From Symbiodinium natans (lineage: Eukaryota; Sar; Dinophyceae; Suessiales; Symbiodiniaceae), in contig CAJNDS010002646.1 in assembly GCA_905221605.1 (NCBI GenBank), positions 597,001 through 661,000 on the forward strand: a stretch of DNA of 64,000 nucleotides, given 5' to 3'. The notes beneath the pieces are model-generated. The model was given only the letters and a program-made list of their open reading frames with translations, was not told the origin of the DNA and searched no databases. Shown here one piece after another: positions 21,901-31,656 of the stretch. Made by a program: the position numbers and the translations under genes. Positions within the stretch are counted from its first letter, which is position 1. Every line of letters begins with the position of its first letter.

Positions 21901-22029
21901 GGCACAACTGGGGCGCGCCCCCGAAGTCTCCCTCGCGGTTTCCGAGAAGGAAACGAAGATTCTGAGCGACATTCTCCTGCACAAAGCAGCTTCACGCCCC
22001 TGTCGAGGGCGTGCACATGGCAAACATGA
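21901..22029 (+). CDS. Candidate exon with terminal TGA
   Basis: In phase with the exon before the telomeric intron, the frame is open for 42 codons (FREGNEDSERHSPAQSSF) to TGA at 22027. Another frame (EVSLAVSEKETKILSDILL) is also open and looks at least as good, so the frame is unresolved. Confidence 0.4.
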   Translation, partial: GTTGARPRSLPRGFREGNEDSERHSPAQSSFTPLSRACTWQT

Positions 22030-22439
22030 ACCCTAGGTATAACCCATGAGCCTCTAACCCTGAACCTTTTAAGCCCTAAACTGGGGTTGATTGGAACTAT
22101 AAGCTTTAAAGTTCTACGGCCCTAAGACCTAAAGAACATTCCTGAACCATGGAAACTCAGATGTCTGCAAGTAGGGTCCTCAAACCCACCCCAGTAAGCC
22201 CCAAACCCTGTAAACCCTATAAACCCCACAAAGCTATAAACAATGCAGCCTTATAACCACTATAAACCTTATGAACCCGAAACTTAACCCCGAACGCCCG
22301 CAATCCCTAACCCAAAAACCCTTGAAACCCCGAAGTGCTCAAAGCCCAAACCCTAAACCTTAAACCTAAACCCTAAACCCTAAACCCTAAACCCTAAACC
22401 CTAAACCCTAAACCCTGAACCCCTGAACCCTAAAGACAG

Positions 22440-22504
22440 GACGGCGCCCTTGCAGCTGCCTCGTCTCTCGTGCACTCCGCAGCGCAGGGGGTGCAGGAGG
22501 CGGG
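22440..22504 (+). CDS. Candidate exon, Ala-rich helix
   Basis: Starts after CCCTAAAGACAG and ends at GG/GTGGGC. The frame reads DGALAAASSLVHSAAQGVQE. Confidence 0.45.
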
Positions 22505-22924
22505 GTGGGCTTTGGGCTATAAATGCGGGTGGGTTTGGGGTTTAGGGTTTAGGATGTAGAGTTTAGGGTTTAGGGTTTAGGGTTTAGGACAAAACATTAA
22601 GCAAAAGTATATACATGCATACTTTGAGGGTTTAGGAGGTCTTTGGGAATTTATACCTTCAAGAATTTGTACAGGGTATGTACCTCATTCCATCATTCTC
22701 TACGAAGAACTGCTAGGTTCGGGTCAGAGTTGTTTGGGGCCTTCGGGGTTCAGGGTTTAAGGGGTCTGGTTTAGGGTTAAGGGTTTAGGGTTAAGGGTTT
22801 AGGGTTTAGGGTTTAGGGTTTAGGGTTTAGGGTGTATTCATGCGGTTGTAGGTCCTCTGTATTTGGCTCAAGCCCTCAGGGTTTGTGTGGCTGTGTAGGG
22901 TGTACTTGGGCTTTGCAATCGTAG

Positions 22925-23100
22925 TTTTAAGGGGTATAAGGAGGGACCCCTAGAAGGGACCCTTAATCTTATTCCCCTATAGAACCCCTATATATACCTC
23001 ATATAGCCTATATATATATATATAACTTAGTAGCCCCTAAATAACTCCTAAAGAACCTCTCAGGTCCCGTATAAAGGTCCCACCTTTAGTCCCTTGATAG
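22925..23100. mobile_element. Family E-like element with TATATA core
   Basis: AAGGAGGGACCCCTAGAAGG and several ACCCCTA or TAGTCCC motifs. Related motifs occur near 18591, 23606 and 55380. Confidence 0.4.
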
Positions 23101-23303
23101 TTCCTAGATGCCCACATTGACTTAAGCGCATGTCAATCATGTGCCCTTACCGTTTAGGGTCGCTACATCCGAAACCCTGCATCCTAAGACCCCCGTTGCC
23201 TTGGTGCCCACAAGGACAAAACCCCACACAACTGTAAGCCCTAATTAGGCTCTCATGTCAACCCAGACCCGGCCCGTAGTTTTGATGGCTTTAGGGTTAT
23301 TAG

Positions 23304-23395
23304 CCCCTGCGAATTTGTTATCCGCGAAGAGGCACTTGTCCTGGTTTACGTGGGAACCTTTTGGCCCCAAATCCTATTCGGGGATTGCGGCTTAG
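23304..23395 (+). CDS. Candidate exon
   Basis: Starts after GGGTTATTAG. The frame reads ANLLSAKRHLSWFTWEPFGP and then KSYSGIAA, and meets TAG at 23393 just where a telomeric run starts (GCTTAGGGG; a GC donor is possible). Confidence 0.45.
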
Positions 23396-23425
23396 GGGTT
23401 TAGGGAGTTAGGGTTCTGGGTTCAG

Positions 23426-23605
23426 GGTTCATCCGACAAATAACAGATTGAATAAAGGTTTTCATTATAGTTTATGGTGGGTGTATATATGGTTCCTCAC
23501 TGGGAGTGCACACGTGGTGTCCTTTCTGGGGTAAAGATACCGCAAAGATACAGAACGCTGAAGATGCATGAGCTTTGCCTACGACCTTGGCGTTTTCGGA
23601 TTCTT
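23426..23605 (+). CDS. Exon-like frame with three in-frame TAR codons
   Basis: From the textbook acceptor TTTTCATTATAG (23470) the frame reads FMVGVYMVPHWECTRGVLSG and then VKIPQRYRTLKMHELCL. The same frame is open upstream to about 23426 across TAA (23441), TAA (23453) and TAG (23468) as DK-IE-RFSL, with no TGA. Either an exon starts at 23471, or the TAR codons are sense. Confidence 0.5.
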
Positions 23606-23716
23606 GATCTACCCCCTAATATAATCTCCCAAATATTCGGGTTCTCTTAAAGTAATCGCCCGAATACGGTACCCCTAACTTCGGAAAACCCTAAGCCCTA
23701 AACCCTAAACCCTAAA

Positions 23717-23767
23717 CCGATTTGGAGCCTCAAGATGCTTGCAAGCCCGAAACCCTCGAGCCTCCTG
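23717..23767 (+). CDS. Candidate exon before a family B element
   Basis: The frame reads PIWSLKMLASPKPSSLL and ends at CTG/GTAAGC, a consensus donor. The following intron holds family B ends. Confidence 0.45.
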
Positions 23768-23774
23768 GTAAGCA

Positions 23775-23925
23775 GACCTACCTGAAGGTTCATGGACAGC
23801 AATAAGCAGGGATATAAGTACCAAAACAAGGTTTAGGGTTTAGGGTTTAGGGTTTAGGGTTTAGGGTTTAGGGTTTAGGGCCCCACTTAGAACTACGCAT
23901 GAAGCTCCAAGTAAACGCCTTAGAC
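23775..23925. mobile_element. Family B element split by TTTAGGG array
   Basis: Left part ACCTACCTGAAGGTTCATGG, right part GAAGCTCCAAGTAAA, with seven perfect TTTAGGG copies (about 23830-23880) between them that other copies lack. Confidence 0.65.
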
Positions 23926-24340
23926 AAAAAAAGCCATCCTTCCCCCTGAGAGCCTTGCACGTACGCACCCGTGCACGTAGCATAGGGAGTTTAGGGGCCG
24001 AACCTTGAGAGAGTCCCTAAACATACTGTGTGCTTAGAAACCCCTTCAAAAAATATTAATACCTTCTTCCTTTTGAGGGTAATCTAGGGATTGTTTCCTT
24101 TCATTAGTGAGGTGTTCTTACAAACAAGTAGTAGAAACCCTAAACCCTTTGAGGCCGCCAACGCGGCCCTAGGCGCCGTGGTGGGACTACGCGCCTTGGG
24201 ATGGAGAATTTAGGGTTGGGAGTTGTTTGTTGCTTTATTAGGGTTTAGGGTTTAGGGTTTAGGGGGCCCTAAGCAGGAACCCCCTGCATAATTAGACCCC
24301 TGCAGCACCTAGTTTTTTGGGTCCTTAATGCCAGTGTGGG

Positions 24341-24565
24341 TTGCAAATCGAGCGCCTAAGTTTAGGGCTTTACAGTGCTCCTATGCGTCAAGCACTCCCA
24401 AGTGCTTGTGCCCTACATATTGTGTCTTTCCTAAAACAGGGTTGTAGACGGTTCCTAAAAGATGCTTGTGCCCCTTTTTTGCGGGGGGTTCTTAGAATCA
24501 GGATTATGGTGTCCTGGTGGCGTATCCTTATCTTGGGAAATACCCATGTCAAGCACTGGACTTGA
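24341..24565 (+). CDS. Possible 74-codon ORF
   Basis: ATG-like start, no telomeric repeats inside, ending TGA. Composition is protein-like (LSLGLYSAPMRQALPSACAL), but the segment holds an internal repeat (GCTTGTGCCC twice), so it could be an element. Confidence 0.3.
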   Translation: MQIERLSLGLYSAPMRQALPSACALHIVSFLKQGCRRFLKDACAPFLRGVLRIRIMVSWWRILILGNTHVKHWT

Positions 24566-24837
24566 GGCCCTTTGAATGCCAGAGTTTAGGGTTTAGGTTT
24601 AGGGTTTAGGGTTTAGGGTTTAGGGTTTAGGGTTTAGAGTTTAGGGTTTAGGGTCATAGCACTGTCGCGAACAAATGCATGTCAACAACCATGTTACACA
24701 GGGGCTTGGGTGCTTACTTGCATAAAGAAGATCATAAGGGGGCCTAGGCCCCTAAACCCTAAACTTCAGGGTGTTGGGTTTTAAGAACCTGAAAGCCAAA
24801 CCCTAAACCCTAAACCCCTAAACCCTAAACCCTAAAG

Positions 24838-24951
24838 ATGCCAAGGACACACACTTGTCGAGTCGGCAGCTGGCACTGCGCATTTGGTGAGGGCAAACGC
24901 GGCAAGGCTGCGGCAAGAAGGTGCGAAGAGAGACAAGCCGGGTTCAATTTG
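24838..24951 (+). CDS. Candidate 38-codon exon, basic
   Basis: Starts at ATG directly after CCCTAAAG and ends at TTG/GTGTCTG. The frame reads MPRTHTCRVGSWHCAFGEGK and then RGKAAARRCEERQAGFNL. Two other frames are open too. Confidence 0.4.
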
Positions 24952-25024
24952 GTGTCTGAAGTTTAGAAGCCCTAAACCCTAAACCCTAAACCCGAAACCC
25001 CAAACCCTAAACCCTGCCTTTTAG

Positions 25025-25074
25025 GGCCAAGTAGCAGAAGGAGCCCTGCACTTGCCTTGGGTTCGTGAGCCTAG
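25025..25074 (+). CDS. Candidate exon
   Basis: The acceptor is ACCCTGCCTTTTAG and the donor is GTTC/GTGAGC. The frame reads GQVAEGALHLPWV. Confidence 0.45.
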
Positions 25075-25130
25075 CTTGGGATTTAGAGTTTCAGGGGTTT
25101 AGGGTTTCGGGTCGTTTCGGGCTTCCTTAG

Positions 25131-25361
25131 GACCTTCGTGAGCTGAAACCCCATGTGCACGTAAAGGTCCATGGATTCGCACAGAATCCATTGAAGCCGA
25201 TGGCTACAGGCACCCAGTAGGCCGTCTGCATCTCGCCCTCACGAAGCCCTGAGAGGCTCTTCAAAAACAAGGCCACACGTGTCTCAACAGATCAAGTGGA
25301 GCGGGTTCTGAGTCACGCTGGCCGGGAAGTGGCCCTTGAGATCGACTGGAGCAGGCAGTTG
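25131..25361 (+). CDS. PDZ-like segment, one in-frame TAG
   Basis: The acceptor is GGGCTTCCTTAG. The frame reads DLRELKPHVHVKVHGFAQNP, then a TAG at 25218, then AVCISPSRSPERLF and VSTDQVERVLSHAGREVALE, ending at CAGTTG/GTGTGG. The last segment resembles the alpha2-beta6 end of PDZ domains, where a helix with V/I..L..AG is followed by a hydrophobic strand. Alternatively, a 60-nt intron from GTAAAG (25161) to CCCAGTAG (25220) removes the TAG in phase 0. Family call by pattern only. Confidence 0.5.
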
Positions 25362-25960
25362 GTGTGGGCTCAGGGTTTAGGGTTTAGGATGGGTGGGTCT
25401 CAGCAGGGTTATAAGTCCTGTGCCCTGGACACGGTCAAAGCCGGCCTCACTTATGACTACCCATGGAACCTCCCAAGTAGTCATACTCAACCAAACCCCA
25501 AACCCGGACCCTAAACCCCAACCCCTCAAACCCTGAGCCCTAAAGCCTAGAGAGCCTAAAGCCCTGAACCCTACACTGAGCACTGCTGGGCAGGTGTCCG
25601 GGCCTATGCAGTAGACACGCTCAGCGCGGGGCGCGACTGGACTCAACCCTTCAGTTCTGTATGTGCAGTTTGGGTTTTAGAGTTCAGGGTTTACGGCTTA
25701 GGTTTCAGGGTTCAGGCCTTGGGGAATCTAGAAGATTCATGGTAGCTATAAGTGGGTTTATAAGCGCCCTTCTGCAAGGCACTTACCCTGCTTCTTCCAT
25801 TTCGTCCATCCACGGTTGGAATTGTCCATGTACCTCTAAGTAGTAGCCCAGTAAACAAATTTCATCTTTTGGCGGGGTGGTATACTCAAACACTAGCTCT
25901 TTTTTTATGTAGGCCCTTGGGCCATGTTATATTTTCCCTTATTGGGTTTAAAAGAGCATC

Positions 25961-26149
25961 ATGTTTAGGATTTTCCAGAGGCTTTTGAGGGCCAGGCTGC
26001 TGTTGTATAGTTGGTATCGAAGAAGACTGTGTTGGACCCAAGGAGGCCTAAGTAGGCAACTCATCGGAGTTCATGAATGGCTTGTCGGCTTAGGGCGTAA
26101 GAGCATTCAACACCTTGAGCTCAACCGAAGCCACAGCACCCAGCCATGA
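25961..26149 (+). CDS. Candidate ORF, 62 codons, ends TGA
   Basis: Reads GLSRQLIGVHEWLVGLGRKS in its second half and ends at TGA 26147. Directly follows a TTCCCTTATTGGGTTTAAAAG motif that also occurs at 17050. Confidence 0.35.
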   Translation: MFRIFQRLLRARLLLYSWYRRRLCWTQGGLSRQLIGVHEWLVGLGRKSIQHLELNRSHSTQP

Positions 26150-26195
26150 GTTGCGAGCTTTCGTTCAGGGTTGAGGCTTTGGCATTTGATTTTAG

Positions 26196-26415
26196 GTCCT
26201 GTTTGGTATAGGGTCTATCCTTTACCACTCCGATCTGTGCAAATCTTACAGTCTGCAGGGTCGAGAGTATACACGTGGTTTTGTGGGGGATGGGGTGTCC
26301 CCTATTATGGCTCAACTGCGCACCCCGCTCTTCAGTGAGGCGAAATCGCTGGGCATGCCAGACAGCGCCTGTCCGAGGCATGACTTTGCGAGGAAACCTA
26401 GCCTCCAAAAAAAGG
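26196..26415 (+). CDS. Strong candidate exon, 73 codons
   Basis: The acceptor is GGCATTTGATTTTAG. The frame is open for 220 bases: VLFGIGSILYHSDLCKSYSL, GREYTRGFVGDGVSPIMAQL, EAKSLGMPDSACPRHDFARK. It ends at AAGG/GTTTAGGG, where a long telomeric array starts. The antisense strand carries a 95-codon ORF over the same bases. The plus reading is favoured by the acceptor. No family recognised. Confidence 0.55.
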
Positions 26416-26556
26416 GTTTAGGGTTTAGGGTTTAAAGGGTAGGGTTTAGGGTTTAGGGTTAGGGTTTAGGGTTTAGGGTTTAGGGTTTAGGGTTTAGGGT
26501 TTAGGGTTTAGGGTTTAGGGTTTAGGGTTTAGGGTTTAGGGTTTAGGGTTTAGGGT
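26416..26556. repeat. TTTAGGG array, about 19 copies
   Basis: Follows the exon end directly; nearly perfect. Confidence 0.97.
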
Positions 26557-26828
26557 TAATTCTGTGGGCATCCGGACGGCCAAGCCTGAATTTCTACACT
26601 CCGAGCCCTCTAAACTTAAACCCTAAACTGTGCACTCCTAGGGAACCTAAACCCTAAACCCTAAACCCCACAGCCTTGGATTCTTTAACCAAAGACCCTA
26701 GTAAGAACTTAAGATCCGGAAGTTTGTTTGAGGAGTTTACGATGGCGGTTTAGAGTTTAAGGTTTAGGGTTTGATGTTTAGGGGTTTATGGTGTTCAGGG
26801 TTCACTGTTGAGGGGTTGGAATGCTTAG

Positions 26829-26917
26829 GGAAATTTGCTGATGTGAGCCGAAAAAGTCCGAAGGCAGCAAGCGACACGGCCACCCTGGCGAGGGCTAAAG
26901 CGGGCGCGCTGGGCAAG
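26829..26917 (+). CDS. Candidate exon, Lys/Ala-rich
   Basis: Starts after GGAATGCTTAG and ends at AAG/GTTCGG. The frame reads FADVSRKSPKAASDTATLAR and then AKAGALGK. A CT-rich microsatellite follows. Confidence 0.5.
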
Positions 26918-26926
26918 GTTCGGCAC

Positions 26927-26951
26927 GCACTCTCTCTTTCTCTCTCTCTCA

Positions 26952-26994
<43 letters not shown>

Positions 26995-27063
26995 CCTGTC
27001 CCACTCCCTCTCCCTCTGCCTCTCCCTCTCTCTCTCTCTATCTTTCTCTTTCTCTCTCTCTTG
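26927..27063. repeat. CT-rich microsatellite
   Basis: CTCTCT runs with CCCT and TTTCT variants, giving Ser/Leu ORFs. Confidence 0.93.
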
Positions 27064-27320
27064 GTCGCTTTGTTGGGTTTAGGGTATAGGGTTAGGGCTT
27101 GGGGTTTCAGGGTCTCTCTCTTTCCGTGGGTCCTTTGTTCTTATAGGTAAGTAACTGTTTCCTGGAAACAGTGTTCCATAGTCACTGTTTGTCCACCGCC
27201 TGTTGTGATGTCCGGGCATGTTGAGATTTGCGGCCTGGATTTCGGGACCCCCTCACTCCTAAACCAAAAACCTTAATCCCCCTTCGGGGTTCTGAGCCCA
27301 CCGACTCACCTTTGCTTCAG

Positions 27321-27348
27321 GCCGAAACCCGAAACAGTTCAAGCCCGG
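27321..27348 (+). CDS. Candidate small exon
   Basis: The acceptor CTCACCTTTGCTTCAG is strong and a GT follows. The frame reads AETRNSSSP. Confidence 0.3.
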
Positions 27349-27446
27349 GTCCTGAAGTCTACGGTCCTGCCCGAAAGCCGTAAACCCCCAAAGAGGCCAC
27401 AGCCCAAGCAGAGACCTCCGAAACCCCAATCTCCATAAGCCCTACT

Positions 27447-27558
27447 TGGAGGTTCACGGGCAGTTAGAAGTAAGGTTATAGCTAGGGTAAGTATGCTCAT
27501 AGCCTTAACTAGGGTACTTAAACAACGCCACTTATAGCTACCCATGAACCTGCAAGCA
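27447..27558. mobile_element. Family B element, complete
   Basis: CCCTACTTGGAGGTTCACGG at the left and ACCCATGAACCTGCAAG at the right. The interior has GGTTATAGCTAGGGTAAG. Confidence 0.75.
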
Positions 27559-27562
27559 TAAG

Positions 27563-27672
27563 TTGGGATGTTCCATGTTCCCCCTTATACTAACAATCCT
27601 TAGTAGGGATTCTAGCACCCCTATTAAAATCCCCATCACGGGCTGTCAGTATAAAGGGGGGGAACATCACAA
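27563..27672. mobile_element. Family A element, complete (~110 bp)
   Basis: TTGGGATGTTCC...CCCCCTTATACTAACA on the left pairs with CTGTCAGTATAAAGGGGGG...AACATCAC on the right. Non-coding foldback element. Confidence 0.8.
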
Positions 27673-27722
27673 TCCATAAGGCCTAGAGCCTACTCCCTGC
27701 AAGACCTCTAAACCACATCAAG

Positions 27723-27773
27723 AAGCGAGAGGCGCAGGAAGCACAAGACCTCCCTTTGGGGTCGGGAGATGAA
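27723..27773 (+). CDS. Candidate 17-codon exon
   Basis: Phase 0 at both ends. The frame reads KREAQEAQDLPLGSGDE and the donor is GAA/GTAGCC. Confidence 0.45.
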
Positions 27774-27909
27774 GTAGCCCTAAACCTTAAACCCTAAACC
27801 CTGAACCCTGAACCCTAAACCCTAAACCCTAAATCCTAAACCCTAAACCCTAAATCCTAAACCCTAAACCCTAAATCCTAAACCCGCAACCCTAAACCCT
27901 AAACCCTAG

Positions 27910-28038
27910 TGTCTATGTGCGTGGCAGAGGCTGGAGTTCGAAGTAACCCTCTCACCCGAACTCCTGCCAAGCGTAACCTACATACACACGCTTTGAACAG
28001 GGAGATGTACCTTAACTACGCGGTACATGTGCCCCCCG
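27910..28038 (+). CDS. Candidate exon, two frames open
   Basis: Starts after AAACCCTAG, so a telomeric unit supplies the acceptor, and ends at CCCG/GTAAGA. One frame reads MCVAEAGVRSNPLTRTPAKR and reaches the donor. Another (AWQRLEFEVTLSPELLPSVT) stops at TGA. Confidence 0.45.
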
Positions 28039-28259
28039 GTAAGACCTAAACCCTAAACCCTAAACCCTAAACTCTAAACCCTAAACCCTAAACCCTGAAC
28101 CTGACTAAGCCGAACAACTTCCTCCAGCCAGTTGCATGCCTCGTTGCCTCAGGCAACCTGCACAAGAGTGCGAAGCGGCCCCTGTGCTTGCGTTTAGGAC
28201 CTATAGGGTTTAGGGTTCAGGAGTTTCATGGCCCCATAACATGGCCCCTGAATTGGGAA

Positions 28260-28372
28260 ACCTTGCATACCCCCCTTGTGTACACCCCTTATTCTGCCCG
28301 GAATTAAATGAAACCCAAGGGCCCATACTTCAGAACCCTTTAAAAGAAGGTAAGGGACCATATTAAGGGACC
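28260..28372 (-). mobile_element. Family C element, inverted orientation
   Basis: CCAAGGGCCCATACTTCAGA and AAGGTAAGGGACCAT are the reverse complement of the family C left end. Confidence 0.6.
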
Positions 28373-28484
28373 ATGCAACTTGCCTTAGATTAGGGCTTAG
28401 GAGCTAGAGCTTCTTTTTAGGGTCATTTCGTCCCATATTAAGGGACCATGCAACTTGCCTTAGATTAGGGCTTAGGAGCTAGAG
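28362..28484. repeat. 53-bp direct repeat, two copies
   Basis: CCATATTAAGGGACCATGCA...GGAGCTAGAGC occurs twice, about 72 bases apart, and includes the family C end. Confidence 0.9.
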
Positions 28485-28687
28485 CCTGGGGTTTCGGGTC
28501 ATTTCGTGAAGTCGGCCTTTCTTGGAAGATCCAGTCCCTCAAGCCATGAAAACTGTCAGGGTTGGTGTTTTCGCTGGTGGGTACTCAGGCCCTGAAGACC
28601 CTGAAAGCCCTGAATCCAGGACTTTATGATTTACCCCAAACCCTAAACCCTAAACCCTAAAACCTTTCAGGGTTTAGGGGTTTAGGG

Positions 28688-28754
28688 ATGCCTTTGCGTC
28701 CGGAGCCAAGGGCACTGGCAGTCCTGAAGTATAGGTGGGGATGGATGGGCCCAG
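28688..28754 (+). CDS. Candidate exon
   Basis: The frame reads MPLRPEPRALAVLKYRWGWM and the donor is CAGG/GTTGAAG. Confidence 0.35.
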
Positions 28755-28869
28755 GGTTGAAGCTGGCTTCTCGGGCTTCGGGTTTGGGACTTTGTGTTTT
28801 TTTAACCCTAAATCCTGTATCCTAAACTCTAAACCCTAAACCCTGAACCCTGAACCCTTAACCTCTAAA

Positions 28870-29047
28870 AATCAAGCAAGGTTTCAGGGATCCTCCTTAG
28901 GCATCCCGAAATGTCAAATAAAGTTTCGGCCATCCTCCTTAGGCCAGAAATCCCTAAACTCCTAATTAAAGTTGCAGGAATCGCCCTCCTTTGGGCCACA
29001 GCCCCTAATTTTTAAAGTAAAGTTTCAGGGATCCTCCTGCCCAGGCC
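28870..29047. repeat. ~48-bp degenerate tandem repeat, four copies
   Basis: Each unit holds AAAGTTTCAGGGATCCTCCT or a close variant. The last copy ends in CCTCCTGCCCAG, the acceptor of the next exon. Confidence 0.75.
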
Positions 29048-29142
29048 ACTTTCAAGCCACAGCTGCTGGTGCTCTTGGTGGGGCCACGACGCTGGGAGCC
29101 AGTGGCGGTGCCACAGGCGCGCAGGGCGTTGAACTCAAAAAG
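29048..29142 (+). CDS. Glycine-zipper exon 1 (candidate)
   Basis: The acceptor is CCTCCTGCCCAG. The frame reads HFQATAAGALGGATTLGASG and then GATGAQGVELKK. Small-residue (G/A) spacing is typical of packed helices. GATGAQ recurs as GGGTGAQ in the exon at 30994. An alternative frame is open. Confidence 0.5.
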
Positions 29143-29222
29143 GCTCAAAATCCTAAACCCTAAGCCCTAAACCCTAAACCCTAAACCCCAAACCCCAAAC
29201 CCTAAACCCAGCCGGGGCTGAG

Positions 29223-29299
29223 CAAGCTCTCGGATGGAGATTTTCCATAACTTGGCCTCGGCCTCGCCGTCGATTCCCTACTTGGAGGGAGGTTCATGG
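29223..29299 (+). CDS. Candidate exon before family B element
   Basis: The frame reads MEIFHNLASASPSIPYLEGG and ends at TGG/GTAAGT, a perfect donor that lies inside the left arm of a family B element. Confidence 0.4.
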
Positions 29300-29398
29300 G
29301 TAAGTAGGATAGCTGTTATTTATAACTGGTTATAAGTTATAACCTTATTGAGGGTACTTATAACCCTTCTTGTACCTAGCCATGAACCTTCAAGTACC
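29276..29398. mobile_element. Family B element, complete
   Basis: Ends CTACTTGGAGGGAGGTTCATGG and AGCCATGAACCTTCAAGTA; AT-rich core with a TTATAACTGG/GGTTATAAG inversion. Confidence 0.75.
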
Positions 29399-29783
29399 TT
29401 ACAGAGGTAATTTGGGTTTAAGGTTGAGGCGGTTTAGGTACCCTACTTTCCCAGAGAGGGTTTCAATCAGGGATTTATGTGAGGTTCCTATATCCCAAAC
29501 TTTTACCTGTGCTCTAAACTCCCCAACGCTCCACCAACCCCCCAAAATCCGTCACACTGCAGGAGTTTTTAGGGCAGGGTTTTGAGGTTCCGGGCTTGGC
29601 CAAGAATCTCTTTGGCTTCAGAGCTCAGGTTTAGGGTTTAGGGCGGTTTAGGGTTTAGGGTATAGGGTTTAGGGTATAGGGTCCCTTCTGTTAGGGTATA
29701 GGGTTTAGGGTTTAGGGCTTAGGGCCTCATGGTTCGTGCAGAAGCCCTTAAGCTACCCGCGGGGGCGCATACAGAAATTTTAG

Positions 29784-29889
29784 GCTTTGGAAGGGGACAA
29801 TTCTAAAGCCTCTGGCAGCCCTGAACCCTTTCATGCTCAGATATCCCTGCGATGCCTTTACCCGCGCCCGCCATACACATCCTCAGCCA
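29784..29889 (+). CDS. Candidate exon, 35 codons
   Basis: The acceptor is CAGAAATTTTAG and the donor is GCCA/GTATCC. The frame reads ALEGDNSKASGSPEPFHAQI and then SLRCLYPRPPYTSSA. Confidence 0.5.
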
Positions 29890-29980
29890 GTATCCCTGAA
29901 CCCTAAACCCTAAACCCTAAACCCTAAACCCTAAACCCTTGATGCTCTGAAATACTCTCAACCACGCTGTGCCCTTCGAG

Positions 29981-30038
29981 GCCTCGCTGGTGGACTCGCC
30001 GTGGGCACTGTATTGGGAAGCTTCGGAAACCTGGCCCA
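29981..30038 (+). CDS. Glycine-zipper exon 2 (candidate)
   Basis: The frame reads LAGGLAVGTVLGSFGNLAQ, a GxxxG-type membrane helix, ending at CA/GTTTAGGG. Confidence 0.5.
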
Positions 30039-30712
30039 GTTTAGGGTTGAGATGGGTTGAGGGTTGAGGGTTTGGGGTTTAGGGTTTAGGGTAGTTGAGG
30101 TTCAGGGTTTAGGGTTGAGATGGGTTGAGGGTTTAGGGTTTAGGGTTTAGGGTAGTTAGGGTTCAGGGGTTAGGGTTCAGGGTAGTTTTCAAGGGATTAA
30201 GACCCGGAACCCTGGGCTCCACCTAGGGTTGAGGGTTCAGGGTTCAGGCTTTAGGGTAGTTCTCGGGATTAAGGCTCGCGCCCCTAGGGTTGTACCCCCC
30301 AAGGTTGCCGTGAATATGATCCTAGTACGGTCCTTATACTATTTGACGGGCGGGGAGACTTTTCATTCGGCGGTTGCCAAAAACAATCAAATTTAAGAAC
30401 TTTAGGGCCCAGGATGAGGGTACCCTCGATTTCTTAATTTAGTCTTGCTCTCATTTTTTGCATTTTTACTGTACCCGAAGGGTTTTTTCAAAGGACACCC
30501 CAAACCCAAGGGTGCAACCCGACCCATGAAAGTTTGCATTCGAGTTTACTGGGGCTAGACCAAAGGTTGAGGGTTTTGGGTTCGTTGTTTCCTGTCGCCG
30601 ATGCAGGGCTTAGCATTGTTCCTGTTGGGCATAAGTAGATGCCCAGCAGTAACTTGTTTAGGGTTGAGGGCTATCGACCCTAAACCCTAAGCCCTAAACC
30701 CTAAACCTTCAG

Positions 30713-30760
30713 GCAGCCTCTGGTTGCAGCATCTTCCCAAGCTGTATCTGGGGCTCCCTG
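30713..30760 (+). CDS. Candidate 16-codon exon
   Basis: The acceptor is CTAAACCTTCAG and the donor is CTG/GTTTAGGG, phase 0 at both ends. The frame reads AASGCSIFPSCIWGSL. Confidence 0.45.
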
Positions 30761-30993
30761 GTTTAGGGCTTAGGGCTTAGGGCTTAGGGCTTAGGGCTTA
30801 GGGTTTAGGGTTTAGAGTTTAGGGGTTTTCCTGGGTAATGACAAGTAGGGTTGGTTAAAGAAGCTTGTTGCCAACTATAACCTTATGGCCCACTTACAAC
30901 TTCCCATGAACCTCCAACCCAAAACCCTGAACCCGTGAACTCCCTCGAAAAAGGGGTTTAGGGTTTAGGGTTTAGGGTTTAGGGTTTAGGCAG

Positions 30994-31083
30994 TGGAGCT
31001 GCAGGTGCCTTGTTCACCTTTGGCTTGTCCGTGCCAGTCGGAGCGGCCATTGGCGGAGGAACAGGCGCTCAAGACGACTTAGG
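30994..31083 (+). CDS. Glycine-zipper exon 3 (candidate)
   Basis: Follows TTTAGGCAG. The frame reads GAAGALFTFGLSVPVGAAIG and then GGTGAQDDL. Strong small-residue helix pattern. GTGAQ matches GATGAQ in the exon at 29048. Confidence 0.55.
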
Positions 31084-31257
31084 GTTTGGGGTTGGGGTTT
31101 AGGGTTGAGCGTTCTCCAAGTTTCACACCCCCCTAAACCCCAAACCCCAAACCGGGCCGACCCCTAAACCCTAAACCGTAATACCGAAAGCCTCCCCCCC
31201 CCAAATCCTACCTTTCCCCTAAAAGGCAGGGTTAAGGGTTTAGGGTTTAGGGTTTAG

Positions 31258-31336
31258 CCTGGCCTGGCAGGCTGGTTTGTGGGGACCGCCGTTGGAGCCA
31301 GCGTTGGCGCTGCTTGGCTGTTGTGTAATATGGGGG
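31258..31336 (+). CDS. Glycine-zipper exon 4 (candidate)
   Basis: Acceptor AG comes from the last TTTAG of a telomeric run. The frame reads LAGWFVGTAVGASVGAAWLL, a clear GxxxG membrane helix, ending at G/GTTTAGGG. Confidence 0.55.
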
Positions 31337-31372
31337 GTTTAGGGTTTAGGGTTTATGGTTTAGGGTTCAGGG

Positions 31373-31479
31373 TTGGGATGTTCCCTCTTATACTAACAGT
31401 CCGTACGAGGGATTATAGTACCCCCCCCCTTATTATAATCCTTATCGGAGACGGTTAGTATAAGGGGGGAACATCCCAA
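31373..31479. mobile_element. Family A element, complete
   Basis: TTGGGATGTTCC...CTTATACTAACAGTCC pairs with GGTTAGTATAAGGGGGGAAC...ATCCCAA. Almost perfect ~30-base inverted ends. Confidence 0.85.
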
Positions 31480-31574
31480 GTTGTTGGTCTCTTGAAGTAG
31501 GGTTTCAGTTTGTATAGGGACATAGATTCGGGGGTTGTCATTAGGGAGTCTAGGGGCTGCAGGTAGGTATAAGG

Positions 31575-31656
31575 GTACCCTAAACCCTAAACCCTAAACC
31601 CTAAACCCTAAACCCTAAACCCTAAACCCTAAACCCTAAACCCTAAACCCTAAACC
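31575..31656. repeat. CCCTAAA array, about 12 copies
   Basis: Near-perfect telomeric heptamers. Confidence 0.96.
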